NCBI RefSeq assembly: GCF_900095445.1
Contig: NZ_FMJL01000004.1
Span: forward strand, 62,001-126,000
From: Clostridium sp. N3C
GTDB lineage: Bacteria; Bacillota; Clostridia; Clostridiales; Clostridiaceae
Direction: 5' to 3'
DNA: 64,000 nt
Shown in pieces: positions 19,391 through 27,740 of this stretch. The notes beneath the pieces were generated by a model that saw only the letters and a program-made list of their open reading frames with translations, was not told the DNA's origin and did not search any database. Numbering within the stretch: the stretch's first letter is position 1; each line of letters starts with the position of its first letter. A program made the position numbers and the translations under genes.

Positions 19391-19421
19391 AAGCATCAAG
19401 CCTAGGCTTGATGCTTTTTTA
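19391..19421 (+). terminator. Strong terminator of the spoVA-like operon
   Basis: A perfect palindrome of 13-bp arms (AAGCATCAAGCCT / AGGCTTGATGCTT) followed by TTTTTT. It closes the five-gene unit. Confidence 0.9.
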
Positions 19422-19546
19422 TATTCTTTTTAACAAATATCTAGAATTTTTATATATAGTATATCACATTTAAGCTGTTTATAATATACTATATATGATA
19501 TTATAATATTATAATGTAGCATAATTTAATAAAGGAGGATTGCAAG

Positions 19547-20476
19547 TTGTCTACTATTTTAGTTATGGGTGGTACAAACTTCGTCAGCAGTTCACTGGCA
19601 AAATATTTGATAAAAAAAGATCATAATGTGGATATTTTGACCAGAGGGATACGCAAGATTGATTACACAGGATATAGAAATCATATTATCTGTGACAGAA
19701 AATCCTTAAATGAACTACTAAAGTCTTTACATGATATTAAATATGATTATGTATTTGATATCTCTGCCTATACAAAAGAAGATGTAGAACTTCTGTTAAA
19801 CTCTTTAGATTTAAGTAAATTAAAAAAATATATATTTTGTTCTTCTGGTGCAGTTTATAAACAAAGTAACAATATACTGGTTGAATCTGCAGAAAAAGGA
19901 TTTAATCCTAATTGGGGTATCTACGGTACGAATAAATTAGAAGCAGAAAACTTCATTATCAACAGTAAAATCCCCTACATAATTCTTAGGCCTACTTACA
20001 TTTACGGAGAATACAACAATTTATATAGAGAAGCCTATTTTTTTCATAGAATTATAAATAAAAAAGCTATACCTATTCCTTGGGGTAATAATACTCAAAC
20101 TCAATTTTTACATATTAATGATTTCGTTAGAATATGCGAAAGTGCTATGATCAGTAACATTCACAATAGAATATATAATGTTACTAATCCAGATATTATA
20201 GACTGGGAAACTTTAGTATTAACTTGCGGAAAAGCTATAAATATAGATCCTATAATCAAAAAAGTAAATGTTAATGAAATTGACTTGGAAGCACGATGCT
20301 ACTTTCCTTTTAGAGATGTGACCTACCTACTTTCAATAGAAAGATTAATAGAGGATAAACTATATGTCCCAGCTATTACACTATTGGATGGCCTAAAATC
20401 TGCTTATAAATGGTACGTGTCCAGCGATTTTCAATATGTAGATTATAGGATGACTAAAATGGATGAGCTAATCTAA
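19547..20476 (+). CDS. NAD-dependent epimerase/dehydratase family protein
   Basis: 309-residue extended short-chain dehydrogenase. The N-terminal nucleotide loop is MGGTNFVSSSL, in which the third glycine of GxxGxxG is Ser. The catalytic Tyr and Lys are in IYGTNKLEAE, with SSGAVY before and RPTYIYGE after. It may act on a nucleotide sugar; the substrate is not clear. The start is a TTG at 19547 with AAAGGAGGA seven bases upstream. Single gene between two terminators. Confidence 0.82.
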   Translation: MSTILVMGGTNFVSSSLAKYLIKKDHNVDILTRGIRKIDYTGYRNHIICDRKSLNELLKSLHDIKYDYVFDISAYTKEDVELLLNSLDLSKLKKYIFCSSGAVYKQSNNILVESAEKGFNPNWGIYGTNKLEAENFIINSKIPYIILRPTYIYGEYNNLYREAYFFHRIINKKAIPIPWGNNTQTQFLHINDFVRICESAMISNIHNRIYNVTNPDIIDWETLVLTCGKAINIDPIIKKVNVNEIDLEARCYFPFRDVTYLLSIERLIEDKLYVPAITLLDGLKSAYKWYVSSDFQYVDYRMTKMDELI

Positions 20477-20552
20477 TATATAATGGTTTTCTGCTTTGAT
20501 ACTAACTTATTTTAAATCAATGACATAAAAAGTTGCTAATATTGTTATGAAC

Positions 20553-20583
20553 AAAAAGCCACTAGTTAAACTAGCGGCTTTTT
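20553..20583. terminator. Bidirectional terminator between convergent genes
   Basis: AAAAAGCCACTAG-TTAAA-CTAGCGGCTTTTT, an almost perfect stem with A and T tracts. It serves the epimerase gene (plus) and the aldo/keto reductase gene (minus). Confidence 0.85.
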
Positions 20584-20653
20584 ATTTAATTTAAGTTAAA
20601 ATCTTTGTAACCTAAGTATATCTTGAAAATTGCTTTATAATTTGTACACTATG

Positions 20654-21571
20654 CTACGGTAATTTATTACCTGCAGCTCTATATATTTCATACCATTCTT
20701 CTCTAGTTAAATTAACTTCAGATGCTTTACAGATTTCTTTTAATCGTTCACTATTTGTAGTCCCTACTATAGGCTGAATCTTAGCAGGATGGCGCAATAT
20801 CCAGGCTATAGCAATAGCGGAACTTGTTACGTTCCATTTCTGAGCAATTTCTTGCAGTTTTGCATTTAATTCTGGAAACTTTGGATTATCTATAAAAACA
20901 CCTTCAAAAAAACCATACTGAAAAGGAGACCATGCTTGAATTGTTATATCTTTAAGCCTACAGTAATCTAATATACTACCATCCCTACTGATAGAAGCTT
21001 CATTTTTCATATTTACATTTAAGCCAGCATCAATCATTCCAGTATTTGTAACACTTAACTGTAGTTGATTAACAATTAGTTCCTGTTTAATATACTTAGA
21101 AAGTAACTCAATTTGCATTGTGTTATGATTACTTACGCCAAAATGCCTTACCTTTCCACTGCTGTATAAAATATCAAAAGCTTCAGCAACTTCCTCTGGT
21201 TCCACTAGGGCATCCGGTCTATGTAATAATAATATATCTATATACTCTGTTCTTAATCTCTTCAAACTACCTTCTACTGAATTTATAATATGCTCCTTTG
21301 AAAAATCGTAATAACCTTTTCTTATACCACATTTTGATTGTAAAATAAAATTGCTTCGTATGCTCGGTCTCATATCTACAGCCTCAGCAAATATTTCTTC
21401 AGATCTACCTTCACCATATATATCAGCATGTTCGAAAAAATTTATACCTTCCTCCAAAGCTGTATTCACGTGATTAGATACTTCTTTAACTGAAAGCTCA
21501 GAAATTCTCATACAACCAAGAGAAATTTCTGAAGCTGTTAATTTTCCTTTTCCTATACTAATTTTTTTCAT
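20654..21571 (-). CDS. Aldo/keto reductase
   Basis: 305-residue (beta/alpha)8 NADPH-dependent oxidoreductase. The catalytic tetrad is visible: Asp and Tyr in HADIYGEGRSEE, Lys in QSKCGIRKGYY and His in LLHRPDAL. FGVSNHNTMQIEL and the C-terminal cofactor region IVGTTNSERLKE follow. It looks closest to the YdhF/oxidoreductase subgroup; the substrate is unknown. AGGAGGG precedes the ATG. Confidence 0.88.
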   Translation of the reverse strand: MKKISIGKGKLTASEISLGCMRISELSVKEVSNHVNTALEEGINFFEHADIYGEGRSEEIFAEAVDMRPSIRSNFILQSKCGIRKGYYDFSKEHIINSVEGSLKRLRTEYIDILLLHRPDALVEPEEVAEAFDILYSSGKVRHFGVSNHNTMQIELLSKYIKQELIVNQLQLSVTNTGMIDAGLNVNMKNEASISRDGSILDYCRLKDITIQAWSPFQYGFFEGVFIDNPKFPELNAKLQEIAQKWNVTSSAIAIAWILRHPAKIQPIVGTTNSERLKEICKASEVNLTREEWYEIYRAAGNKLP

Positions 21572-21657
21572 ATGTTTCCCTCCTATTCATCGAATTAAAT
21601 CATAACTTTATTATAATTAATTATCACATAAAAAGATACTTTTTATAAAATAATCTA

Positions 21658-21682
21658 TAAAAAATAGCGACCAAAGGCCGCT
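21658..21682 (-). terminator. Terminator of the padR/SEDS operon
   Basis: On the minus strand AGCGGCC-TTT-GGTCGCT is followed by ATTTTTT, downstream of the SEDS-family gene. Confidence 0.8.
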
Positions 21683-21743
21683 GATAATAATACTGAATCT
21701 TAATATTAATTTAGGTAATTTAATAACATTAGTAATAATTTTA

Positions 21744-23093
21744 TTAATCCATATGTAAATCAATAACTATTTTTCCGTCTATAAGTTGAAAAATTTTATT
21801 ATGCTTTAAGGATTTTGAGTTATCCTTAACTATATCACCAGACTTGAAAACAGAAAGCATTATTCCTATAAGGACCATGTTTACTGTTATACTTGTACCT
21901 CCATAGGATATTAATGGTAGTGTTAAAGGACTAATTAGAATTATTCCTAAATTACTAAAAATATAAAGCAAGGCTTGCATAATAAGAGTACTTAATATTG
22001 ATAAAGTAATTAGTCTTGACACCACACTTTTTTGTTTTAAGCAAAGGTTAATTGAGCGAATTAGAAAAGTTCCTATTACTGCTACAATAACTGCAAATGA
22101 TATCCACCCATATTTATAAATTAGTGCAGTTAAGAAGTAATCAGTATCTTGACATGGAAGTTGTCTTAGATAATCTCCCCCCAAGTCACCAATACCTATA
22201 AAATTTGAATGTCTAATCATATTTTTCAATATACTATAGATATATCCATCACCCGTTGGATCTGTAGAAGAAGGATTAAAAATGTTTTCCAGTCTTCGAA
22301 CCCTATAAGCATTATTTATAAGGAATGTTGGTAGTATTAAAATACTGGGAACATAATAAAACAATATTGCTTTTATTTTACTTATATTAAACCACCCTTT
22401 AATGATTGCATAGGTAACTAAACTATAGCAAACAAAGGCATATATCATTATGCTTGAAATAGTAGTTAAAAAAATACCGATAAATAAGGGTATAATAAAA
22501 TACAACCAACTCAAAATAATTCCATAGTAGCCTTTATTTCTTAAGTTGTATATTATAGCCGCATAGACTGTTGGTAAAAGCATAAATAAAAAACTAACAT
22601 GAGGACTGTATCCATAAACATTACTGTATCCAAAATAAACACCAAAAATAAGCAAAATCACTCCAATGTAAATTCCTTTGCTGTGTTTAACTATAAAGGT
22701 AAAATCTAAAAAAAACATAATAATCATACAACAAATAGCTATAATAGTGCATACAATATTTGCTGTTAATGTAGAAGACATAGAATTATCAATTACAATA
22801 ATTCGTATGGTCAAACCTAGGAAAAGCCAAAATGCCGTTAGAGCAATTATACTCCATTCAGTTTTAGGTCTATGAGTTCTGTCAAGCTCAGAACCAACTA
22901 ATATAGGATCTCCCATTTCCTTAATTGCTTTTTCAGTGGCCGTTGACTCATCCATTCCCATTTGTATAAAAGCATCTCTTTGATCAATTATGTGATTTTC
23001 TAATTCTTCTGAGATTACATCATGGGCTTTCTTCCATCGTATCTGGTTGCAAACTTCCTTTAAGTAATCACTTATTTTACTATCCTTATGCAA
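21744..23093 (-). CDS. SEDS (FtsW/RodA/SpoVE) family protein with N-terminal permease-prefix domain
   Basis: 449 residues. The first ~75 residues form a soluble helical prefix (EELENHIIDQRD, TATEKAIKEMGDPILVG) like the permease-prefix domain seen in PadR-linked proteins. About ten membrane segments follow. The SEDS signature is present: LPCQDTDYFLTALIYKYGW, with an Asp at 318 aligned to the essential Asp of RodA/FtsW, and LPLISYGGTS at 392-401. The core therefore looks like a lipid II glycosyltransferase, but it is diverged and not in a division cluster. The start is a TTG at 23093 after GGAGGCGG inside the padR 3' end (8-base overlap). Confidence 0.8.
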   Translation of the reverse strand: MHKDSKISDYLKEVCNQIRWKKAHDVISEELENHIIDQRDAFIQMGMDESTATEKAIKEMGDPILVGSELDRTHRPKTEWSIIALTAFWLFLGLTIRIIVIDNSMSSTLTANIVCTIIAICCMIIMFFLDFTFIVKHSKGIYIGVILLIFGVYFGYSNVYGYSPHVSFLFMLLPTVYAAIIYNLRNKGYYGIILSWLYFIIPLFIGIFLTTISSIMIYAFVCYSLVTYAIIKGWFNISKIKAILFYYVPSILILPTFLINNAYRVRRLENIFNPSSTDPTGDGYIYSILKNMIRHSNFIGIGDLGGDYLRQLPCQDTDYFLTALIYKYGWISFAVIVAVIGTFLIRSINLCLKQKSVVSRLITLSILSTLIMQALLYIFSNLGIILISPLTLPLISYGGTSITVNMVLIGIMLSVFKSGDIVKDNSKSLKHNKIFQLIDGKIVIDLHMD

Positions 23094-23427
23094 AACTTCC
23101 GCCTCCTTGCAAAACTCTATTAACCGCAGTAGTATATTCTTTCCACTCCTCTTTTTTCTCCGCTAACACTTTTCTTCCTTTCTTGGTAATAGAATAGTAT
23201 TTTCTAACTCTCCCACCATCAACCTGTTCCTCGTAAGAATCAATTATTTCCTGTTCTTCAAGGCTGTGCAATAAAGGATAAAGGGTTCCTGCTTTTAAAG
23301 AAAAAGTGTTATCCGAACGCTTAGAAAGTTCCTCAATCATCATATAGCCATACATATCTTTTTCTTCAAGCAATTTAAGTATAAGCATAGTAGTACTACT
23401 TGTTAGAAGACTTTTATTAATTGACAT
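23086..23427 (-). CDS. PadR-family transcriptional regulator
   Basis: 113 residues. A winged helix (LILKLLEEKDMYGYMMIEEL, TFSLKAGTLYPLLHSLEEQ, VDGGRVRKYYSITKKGRK) is followed by a short C-terminal dimer helix. This is the short PadR subtype that often pairs with permease-prefix proteins. The start is the ATG at 23427, with AAAGGAGTG ideally placed; the frame extends to 23493 but through the palindromic control region. It probably represses its own two-gene operon. Confidence 0.9.
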   Translation of the reverse strand: MSINKSLLTSSTTMLILKLLEEKDMYGYMMIEELSKRSDNTFSLKAGTLYPLLHSLEEQEIIDSYEEQVDGGRVRKYYSITKKGRKVLAEKKEEWKEYTTAVNRVLQGGGSFA

Positions 23428-23441
23428 ATCAGCACTCCTTT

Positions 23442-23490
23442 CTATATATCGAAAATCTATATATATTATATATAGATTTTCGATATATAG
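23442..23490 (-). promoter_or_regulatory. 49-bp perfect palindrome, probable PadR operator
   Basis: Two 24-base arms (ending ...GATTTTCGATATATAG) are perfect inverted repeats around a single T at 23466. The palindrome sits about 15 bases before the padR start codon, overlapping where promoter and 5' leader should be. Best reading: binding site for one or two PadR dimers. It could also form an RNA hairpin. Confidence 0.6.
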
Positions 23491-23635
23491 CAAGGATTAA
23501 TTGTAATAAATTTACTTGATTTCAAAAGTAATTTTATAAAATAAAAGTATAGCTCTTTAATACCTTATATCAAAAACACCTTATATGAATAAAAAATAAA
23601 TTATAGTCAAATAATTTAGAATGTTCCCTTATATA

Positions 23636-23672
23636 AGAGAGTAGTTTTCCCCCACTAGTCCAACTACTCTCT
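23636..23672 (-). terminator. Hairpin after the cysteine-rich gene
   Basis: AGAGAGTAGTT and AACTACTCTCT are 11-bp perfect arms around a 15-base loop. The T-rich side (ATTTTAATT) is on the plus strand, so its terminator activity for the minus-strand gene is uncertain. Confidence 0.45.
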
Positions 23673-23713
23673 ATTTTAATTAGATATTATTGCTTAAATT
23701 TATGACTTGAAAA

Positions 23714-23914
23714 CTAGCAAAAGGATTTTTTATCTTCTTGGCAAAGCAATAAAATTAAAATTACAAGAATTATTAATATAGGAACCTTAAAATCTATCTT
23801 TTTCTTATCTAATTTATGAAAATCGCAACAACAGTCGATTTTTTCGCAGCACTTGCAAAATTTATAACAGCAATTATCACATTTGCAAAAACACTTGGAA
23901 AAAGACTTTTTCAC
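23714..23914 (-). CDS. Cysteine-rich small protein with C-terminal membrane segment
   Basis: 66 residues with 13 cysteines, 11 of them in the first 30 (positions 8, 10, 12, 15, 16, 20, 22, 23, 28-30). A Lys/Asp-rich linker precedes a short hydrophobic stretch of Ile, Leu and Val (about 44-57) and a charged tail ending in Cys. The GTG start has AAAGGAGAGAGG upstream. I do not recognise the family. The layout (Cys cluster plus short membrane helix) recalls small spore or envelope proteins of the YjcZ size class and metal-binding peptides; the function is not assigned. Confidence 0.65.
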   Translation of the reverse strand: MKKSFSKCFCKCDNCCYKFCKCCEKIDCCCDFHKLDKKKIDFKVPILIILVILILLLCQEDKKSFC

Positions 23915-24034
23915 AAATCCTCTCTCCTTTGTTATAAAATTATTCTAAAATTTTTCATTTTATATTCCTAAATCCATATTATGAATTACTGTTGCATTTT
24001 GTTACAATTTATACTATATTTCGACAAACTATAT

Positions 24035-24065
24035 AAAAACCTAGAGGAAATTTACCTCTAGGTTT
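24035..24065 (-). terminator. Terminator of the natAB-like operon
   Basis: AAACCTAGAGG and CCTCTAGGTTT form an 11-bp stem. The minus-strand side continues into TTTTTATA. Confidence 0.85.
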
Positions 24066-24107
24066 CTCTTTGTTAATTTAGCTATCACTTCTCTCAATCT
24101 TCATAAT

Positions 24108-25292
24108 TTATGTTCTAAAAATAACCTCTTCTCTACTAAACATATATCTTGCAAATAATATAGATCCTACTATATATACTGCAATCCACACAAATGTTAT
24201 AGCTATATGAGTGTAGTTATATATGCCTGATATTAATTCTTTTATAATACAAGATACATTTGCTAAAGGAATATGGAAGAAAAAATTTTCTATATTTTTA
24301 GCATCCATCATATATGTTGCATAGGTTGGAAGAAAAGCTATTATCATAAGCGGTGATATATATGTCTGTGCTTCTTTGAAAGATCGCGCAAATATACTAA
24401 TAGCTAACTCTAGAGCTCCAAACAACATAGTTAATAATAAAGTTATTAAGCCAATTAGTATTATAGTTTTTATATCAAGACTGCCTGCACCTCCATAAAA
24501 TATTCCCTTGTTCTGTTTTGTTGCAATATAGAGACCTAACAAGGAAGACAAGGTGCTCAAGAATCCCATCACTGTTATAGCAAAAAATTTACCCCATAAC
24601 AATGATAATCTTCCTGCCTGTGTAGTTAAGAGAGGTTCAAGAGTACCTCTTTCCTTTTCACCTGCTCCTAAATCCACTGCTGCTCCCATTGGACCAACTA
24701 TACTGTATATTATCAGTAAAAGAGGTAGCATTAAAGATAACATTAATTTTCCAAAGCCATCCTCTTCATTTTCTGTAGTAACTACTTCCACATTAATAGG
24801 ATTTAAAAATTCTCCACTTATATTTCTAGCCCTCAGTCTTTGCTCAACAATTTGTTTAGAATATCCTTCTATAAGCAAATTTAAATTTTCAACAGCAATT
24901 TGTGAGGATTGACTTGAATTATCATATATCATTTTTAGATTAACGTTTTTTTCATTTTTAATACTTTCATCAAAGTTTTCTGGTATCTCAATAGCCAATA
25001 ATATCTTACCCTTCTTTATGTCTTCATCTAAATCCGTTGACTCAACTACTTTTATATTTTTTTGCTCCTTTATAAAATCTACTAATTGACTACCTTGTCC
25101 TTTGTCCTTAATAGCAATATTTATATTCTCCTCAACCTTTTTTGACATATTGTCTATACTATTACCCATTACAAAAAACAAAAGAGGAAATATAACAATA
25201 GGCACTAATATACTTGATATTATAGTCTTTCTATCTCTAAACAAATCCTTAAGTTCCTTCTTAAAGACTATCCAACTTACTTTACTTCCCAT
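24108..25292 (-). CDS. ABC-2 type transporter permease, NatB-like
   Basis: 394 residues. An N-terminal membrane helix (IISSILVPIVIFPLLFFVMG), a large extracytoplasmic domain (about 45-175) and five C-terminal helices match the ABC-2/NatB plan. GEKERGTLEPLLTTQAGR is the conserved coupling segment. It pairs with the ATPase encoded directly upstream, whose last codons it overlaps. The ATG at 25292 after AGGTGAT is preferred to the GTG at 25301. The likely role is export, Na+ by analogy with B. subtilis NatAB; the substrate is unproven. Confidence 0.85.
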   Translation of the reverse strand: MGSKVSWIVFKKELKDLFRDRKTIISSILVPIVIFPLLFFVMGNSIDNMSKKVEENINIAIKDKGQGSQLVDFIKEQKNIKVVESTDLDEDIKKGKILLAIEIPENFDESIKNEKNVNLKMIYDNSSQSSQIAVENLNLLIEGYSKQIVEQRLRARNISGEFLNPINVEVVTTENEEDGFGKLMLSLMLPLLLIIYSIVGPMGAAVDLGAGEKERGTLEPLLTTQAGRLSLLWGKFFAITVMGFLSTLSSLLGLYIATKQNKGIFYGGAGSLDIKTIILIGLITLLLTMLFGALELAISIFARSFKEAQTYISPLMIIAFLPTYATYMMDAKNIENFFFHIPLANVSCIIKELISGIYNYTHIAITFVWIAVYIVGSILFARYMFSREEVIFRT

Positions 25293-26037
25293 CAGTATCA
25301 CCTACTAACTGCATAAATATATCTTCCACATTATCATTCTTATATTTCCTCTTAAGATCCTCTACAGTACCCTCTTCAATGATTTTACCCTTATGAATAA
25401 TAATAACCCTATCACAAATTCTCTCTACTTCAGACATACTGTGACTTGAAAAAATGATAGCTTTATTATCCTCCTTACATTTTCTTATAAAGTCTTGTAC
25501 AATTCTTGCTGCTGTTACATCTAATCCTGCGGTGGGCTCATCAAATAACATAACAGAAGGATTATGAACAATAGACCTTGCAATAGCAACTTTCTGCTTC
25601 ATTCCCCTAGAAAACTTTCCTACTCTTCTATCTATGTAGTCCTCCATATCCAACATTTCTACTAGATAATCAATGCTTTTCATAGTTTCTTTAGTTCCCA
25701 TACCATTAAGTTCTGAGAAGTATCTAATATTTTCTCTAGCAGTTAGTCTATCGTATAATCCTACTTCTCCTCCAAAGAGTATACCTATTTCTCCCCTAAC
25801 TTTCTTTTGATCATTAACTATATCATATCCATTGACCAATGCGGTACCCCCTGTTGGCTTAAGCATAGTTGCAATCATTCTTAGTGTAGTAGTTTTACCA
25901 GCTCCATTTTCCCCAAGTAGACCTACAATTTCCCCTTGCTCAACCTTGAAACTAATGCTATCAACTGCTTTTATAGTTTTAGAACCTTTAATTTTTGTGC
26001 TTTTAAATTCTTTGCTTAATCCTATTACTTCGATCAA
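25282..26037 (-). CDS. ABC transporter ATP-binding protein, NatA-like
   Basis: 251 residues. Walker A GENGAGKTTTLRM, Q-loop region GEIGILFGGEVGLYDRLTAREN, signature FSRGMKQKVAIARS, Walker B VMLFDEPTAGLD and H-loop FSSHSM. GLYDRLTAREN is typical of NatA. The start is a TTG at 26037 with AAAGGAGTGATC upstream; no ATG is available near the N terminus. It is co-transcribed with the permease downstream. Confidence 0.9.
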   Translation of the reverse strand: MIEVIGLSKEFKSTKIKGSKTIKAVDSISFKVEQGEIVGLLGENGAGKTTTLRMIATMLKPTGGTALVNGYDIVNDQKKVRGEIGILFGGEVGLYDRLTARENIRYFSELNGMGTKETMKSIDYLVEMLDMEDYIDRRVGKFSRGMKQKVAIARSIVHNPSVMLFDEPTAGLDVTAARIVQDFIRKCKEDNKAIIFSSHSMSEVERICDRVIIIHKGKIIEEGTVEDLKRKYKNDNVEDIFMQLVGDTDGK

Positions 26038-26221
26038 TATGGATCACTCCTTTCTATCTGTATATGGTTTACCTGTTTTTACACCTTTAATTATACATTA
26101 ATATACATATATATAAAATACTAATTATTAAAACACTATTTGGTTTTTAAGTTAGTTAGTACTTTTTTTTATCTTTATCATATACTGATATAGGTAAGTT
26201 TTATGTTAAGAAGGAGATGCT

Positions 26222-27508
26222 ATGCAGATTCACGTTGTTGAACCAGGACAATCTATATTTGAAATTGCTCAATTATACAACACTACAGTGGGATCCATTG
26301 TAGGGGCAAATGAAGTAGCAAATCCAAACCAATTAGTTGTGGGGCAAACATTAGTAATACCTATTATAGGAAATTATCATTGGGTTCAGCCCGGAGACAG
26401 TTTATACAGCATTGGTCGTAGATATGGAGTAAGCTTTCAAACCCTTGCTGAAGTAAATAGAATTCCCCTTAACCAAACTCTCCAAATTGGCCAAAGATTG
26501 TATATTCCTCCTAGACCTAAAAGAAAAGCAGAGATTAATGCTTATGTAGAACCATTAGGAGGTACAGTTTCAGCAGCGTTAGAAGAATCAGCAAGAAAAG
26601 CTGCACCTCATTTAACTTACTTAGCCCCCTTTAGCTATCAAATTCAAAGGGACGGTTCACTAAAAGCTCCACCTTTAAATGATTTTCCATCTATCGCCAG
26701 AAGCAATAATGCTACATTGATGATGGTTGTAACTAATCTGGAAGAAGGTCAATTTAGTGCAGAATTAGGTAGGATAATCTTAACTAATGAGCAAATTCAA
26801 AATAAGTTACTAGACAATATCATTTCTACAGCTAATCAATATAACTTTAGTGATGTACATTTTGATATGGAATATTTGCCCCAAGAATTAAGGGAAAACT
26901 ATAATAATTTCTTAAGAAAAGCTAAAAGCAGATTATCTGCTGAAGGTTTGCTACTTTCTACAGCCCTAGCTCCGAAAACAAGCGCAACACAAGCAGGACC
27001 TTGGTATGAAGCCCATGATTATAGAGCCCATGGTGAAATTGCAGATTTTGTAGTATTAATGACCTATGAATGGGGATACAGTGGTGGACCACCTATGGCA
27101 GTTTCCCCAATAGGTCCGGTAAGAGATGTAATCGAATATGCATTAACAGAAATACCCGCCTCCAAAATTATGATGGGCCAAAACTTATATGGCTACGACT
27201 GGACCCTCCCCTTTGTTGCTGGTGGTGAGTATGCAAGAGCTATTAGCCCACAACAGGCTATTCAATTGGCATATGAGAATAATGTAGCCATAAGCTACGA
27301 CACTAAAGCTCAAGCTCCACATTTCAATTACAGAGATATAGACGGCAAAGAACATGAAGTATGGTTTGAAGATGCTCGTTCTATTCAAGCAAAATTTGAT
27401 TTAGTTAAAGAATTAGGATTAAGAGGAGTTAGCTACTGGAAGTTGGGTATTTCCTTCCCTCAAAATTGGCTACTTGTTGAGGATAACTTTGAAGTAGTTA
27501 AATCCTAA
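26222..27508 (+). CDS. LysM-GH18 spore peptidoglycan hydrolase, SleL/YaaH-like
   Basis: 428 residues: two LysM modules (about 2-47 and 52-96) and a glycoside hydrolase 18 barrel. The active-site motif is DVHFDMEYL with the catalytic Glu at 217. YEWGYSGGPPMAVSP and MGQNLYGYDW are typical of SleL/YaaH/YdhD cortical-fragment N-acetylglucosaminidases. No signal peptide is present, which fits proteins deposited in the spore coat or cortex by the mother cell. AGAAGGAGATGCT precedes the ATG. Single gene with its own terminator. Confidence 0.88.
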   Translation: MQIHVVEPGQSIFEIAQLYNTTVGSIVGANEVANPNQLVVGQTLVIPIIGNYHWVQPGDSLYSIGRRYGVSFQTLAEVNRIPLNQTLQIGQRLYIPPRPKRKAEINAYVEPLGGTVSAALEESARKAAPHLTYLAPFSYQIQRDGSLKAPPLNDFPSIARSNNATLMMVVTNLEEGQFSAELGRIILTNEQIQNKLLDNIISTANQYNFSDVHFDMEYLPQELRENYNNFLRKAKSRLSAEGLLLSTALAPKTSATQAGPWYEAHDYRAHGEIADFVVLMTYEWGYSGGPPMAVSPIGPVRDVIEYALTEIPASKIMMGQNLYGYDWTLPFVAGGEYARAISPQQAIQLAYENNVAISYDTKAQAPHFNYRDIDGKEHEVWFEDARSIQAKFDLVKELGLRGVSYWKLGISFPQNWLLVEDNFEVVKS

Positions 27509-27540
27509 TCTTTTTAATATAGTAAAAGTACTAGCATACA

Positions 27541-27575
27541 CTTCCATCCACTTACTTAGGATGGAAGCTTTGTTT
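27541..27575 (+). terminator. Terminator of the LysM-GH18 gene
   Basis: CTTCCATCC-ACTTACTTA-GGATGGAAG, a 9-bp perfect stem followed by CTTTGTTTTT. Confidence 0.85.
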
Positions 27576-27600
27576 TTACTTACAAATATAAATAATTATA

Positions 27601-27629
27601 TTGACAAAAAAAAGACATCCATATATAAT
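27601..27629 (+). promoter_or_regulatory. Consensus sigma-A promoter of the amino acid ABC operon
   Basis: TTGACA (27601-27606), a 17-base spacer and TATAAT (27624-27629): an exact match to the vegetative consensus. It lies about 110 bases before the first permease gene. A promoter this strong is normally held down by a repressor or leader; I saw no riboswitch fold. Confidence 0.75.
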
Positions 27630-27740
27630 TCATATATAATTTAAATAAGCTTTTCCGATATGTTTAGTATGTTTTGATCCATTACTTGGTACAACCCTTG
27701 TATATATGTTCTAAAAAATGTAATTGAAAGGCGATGAATT

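Noticed and set aside
23714-23914. Metallothionein assignment for the cysteine-rich protein
   Set aside because: Cys spacing is irregular, and a hydrophobic helix is present; the name would overstate the evidence.
27630-27740. Riboswitch or T-box leader before the amino acid ABC operon
   Set aside because: The leader is about 100 bases with no terminator hairpin, no T-box sequence and no recognisable SAM or lysine riboswitch core.
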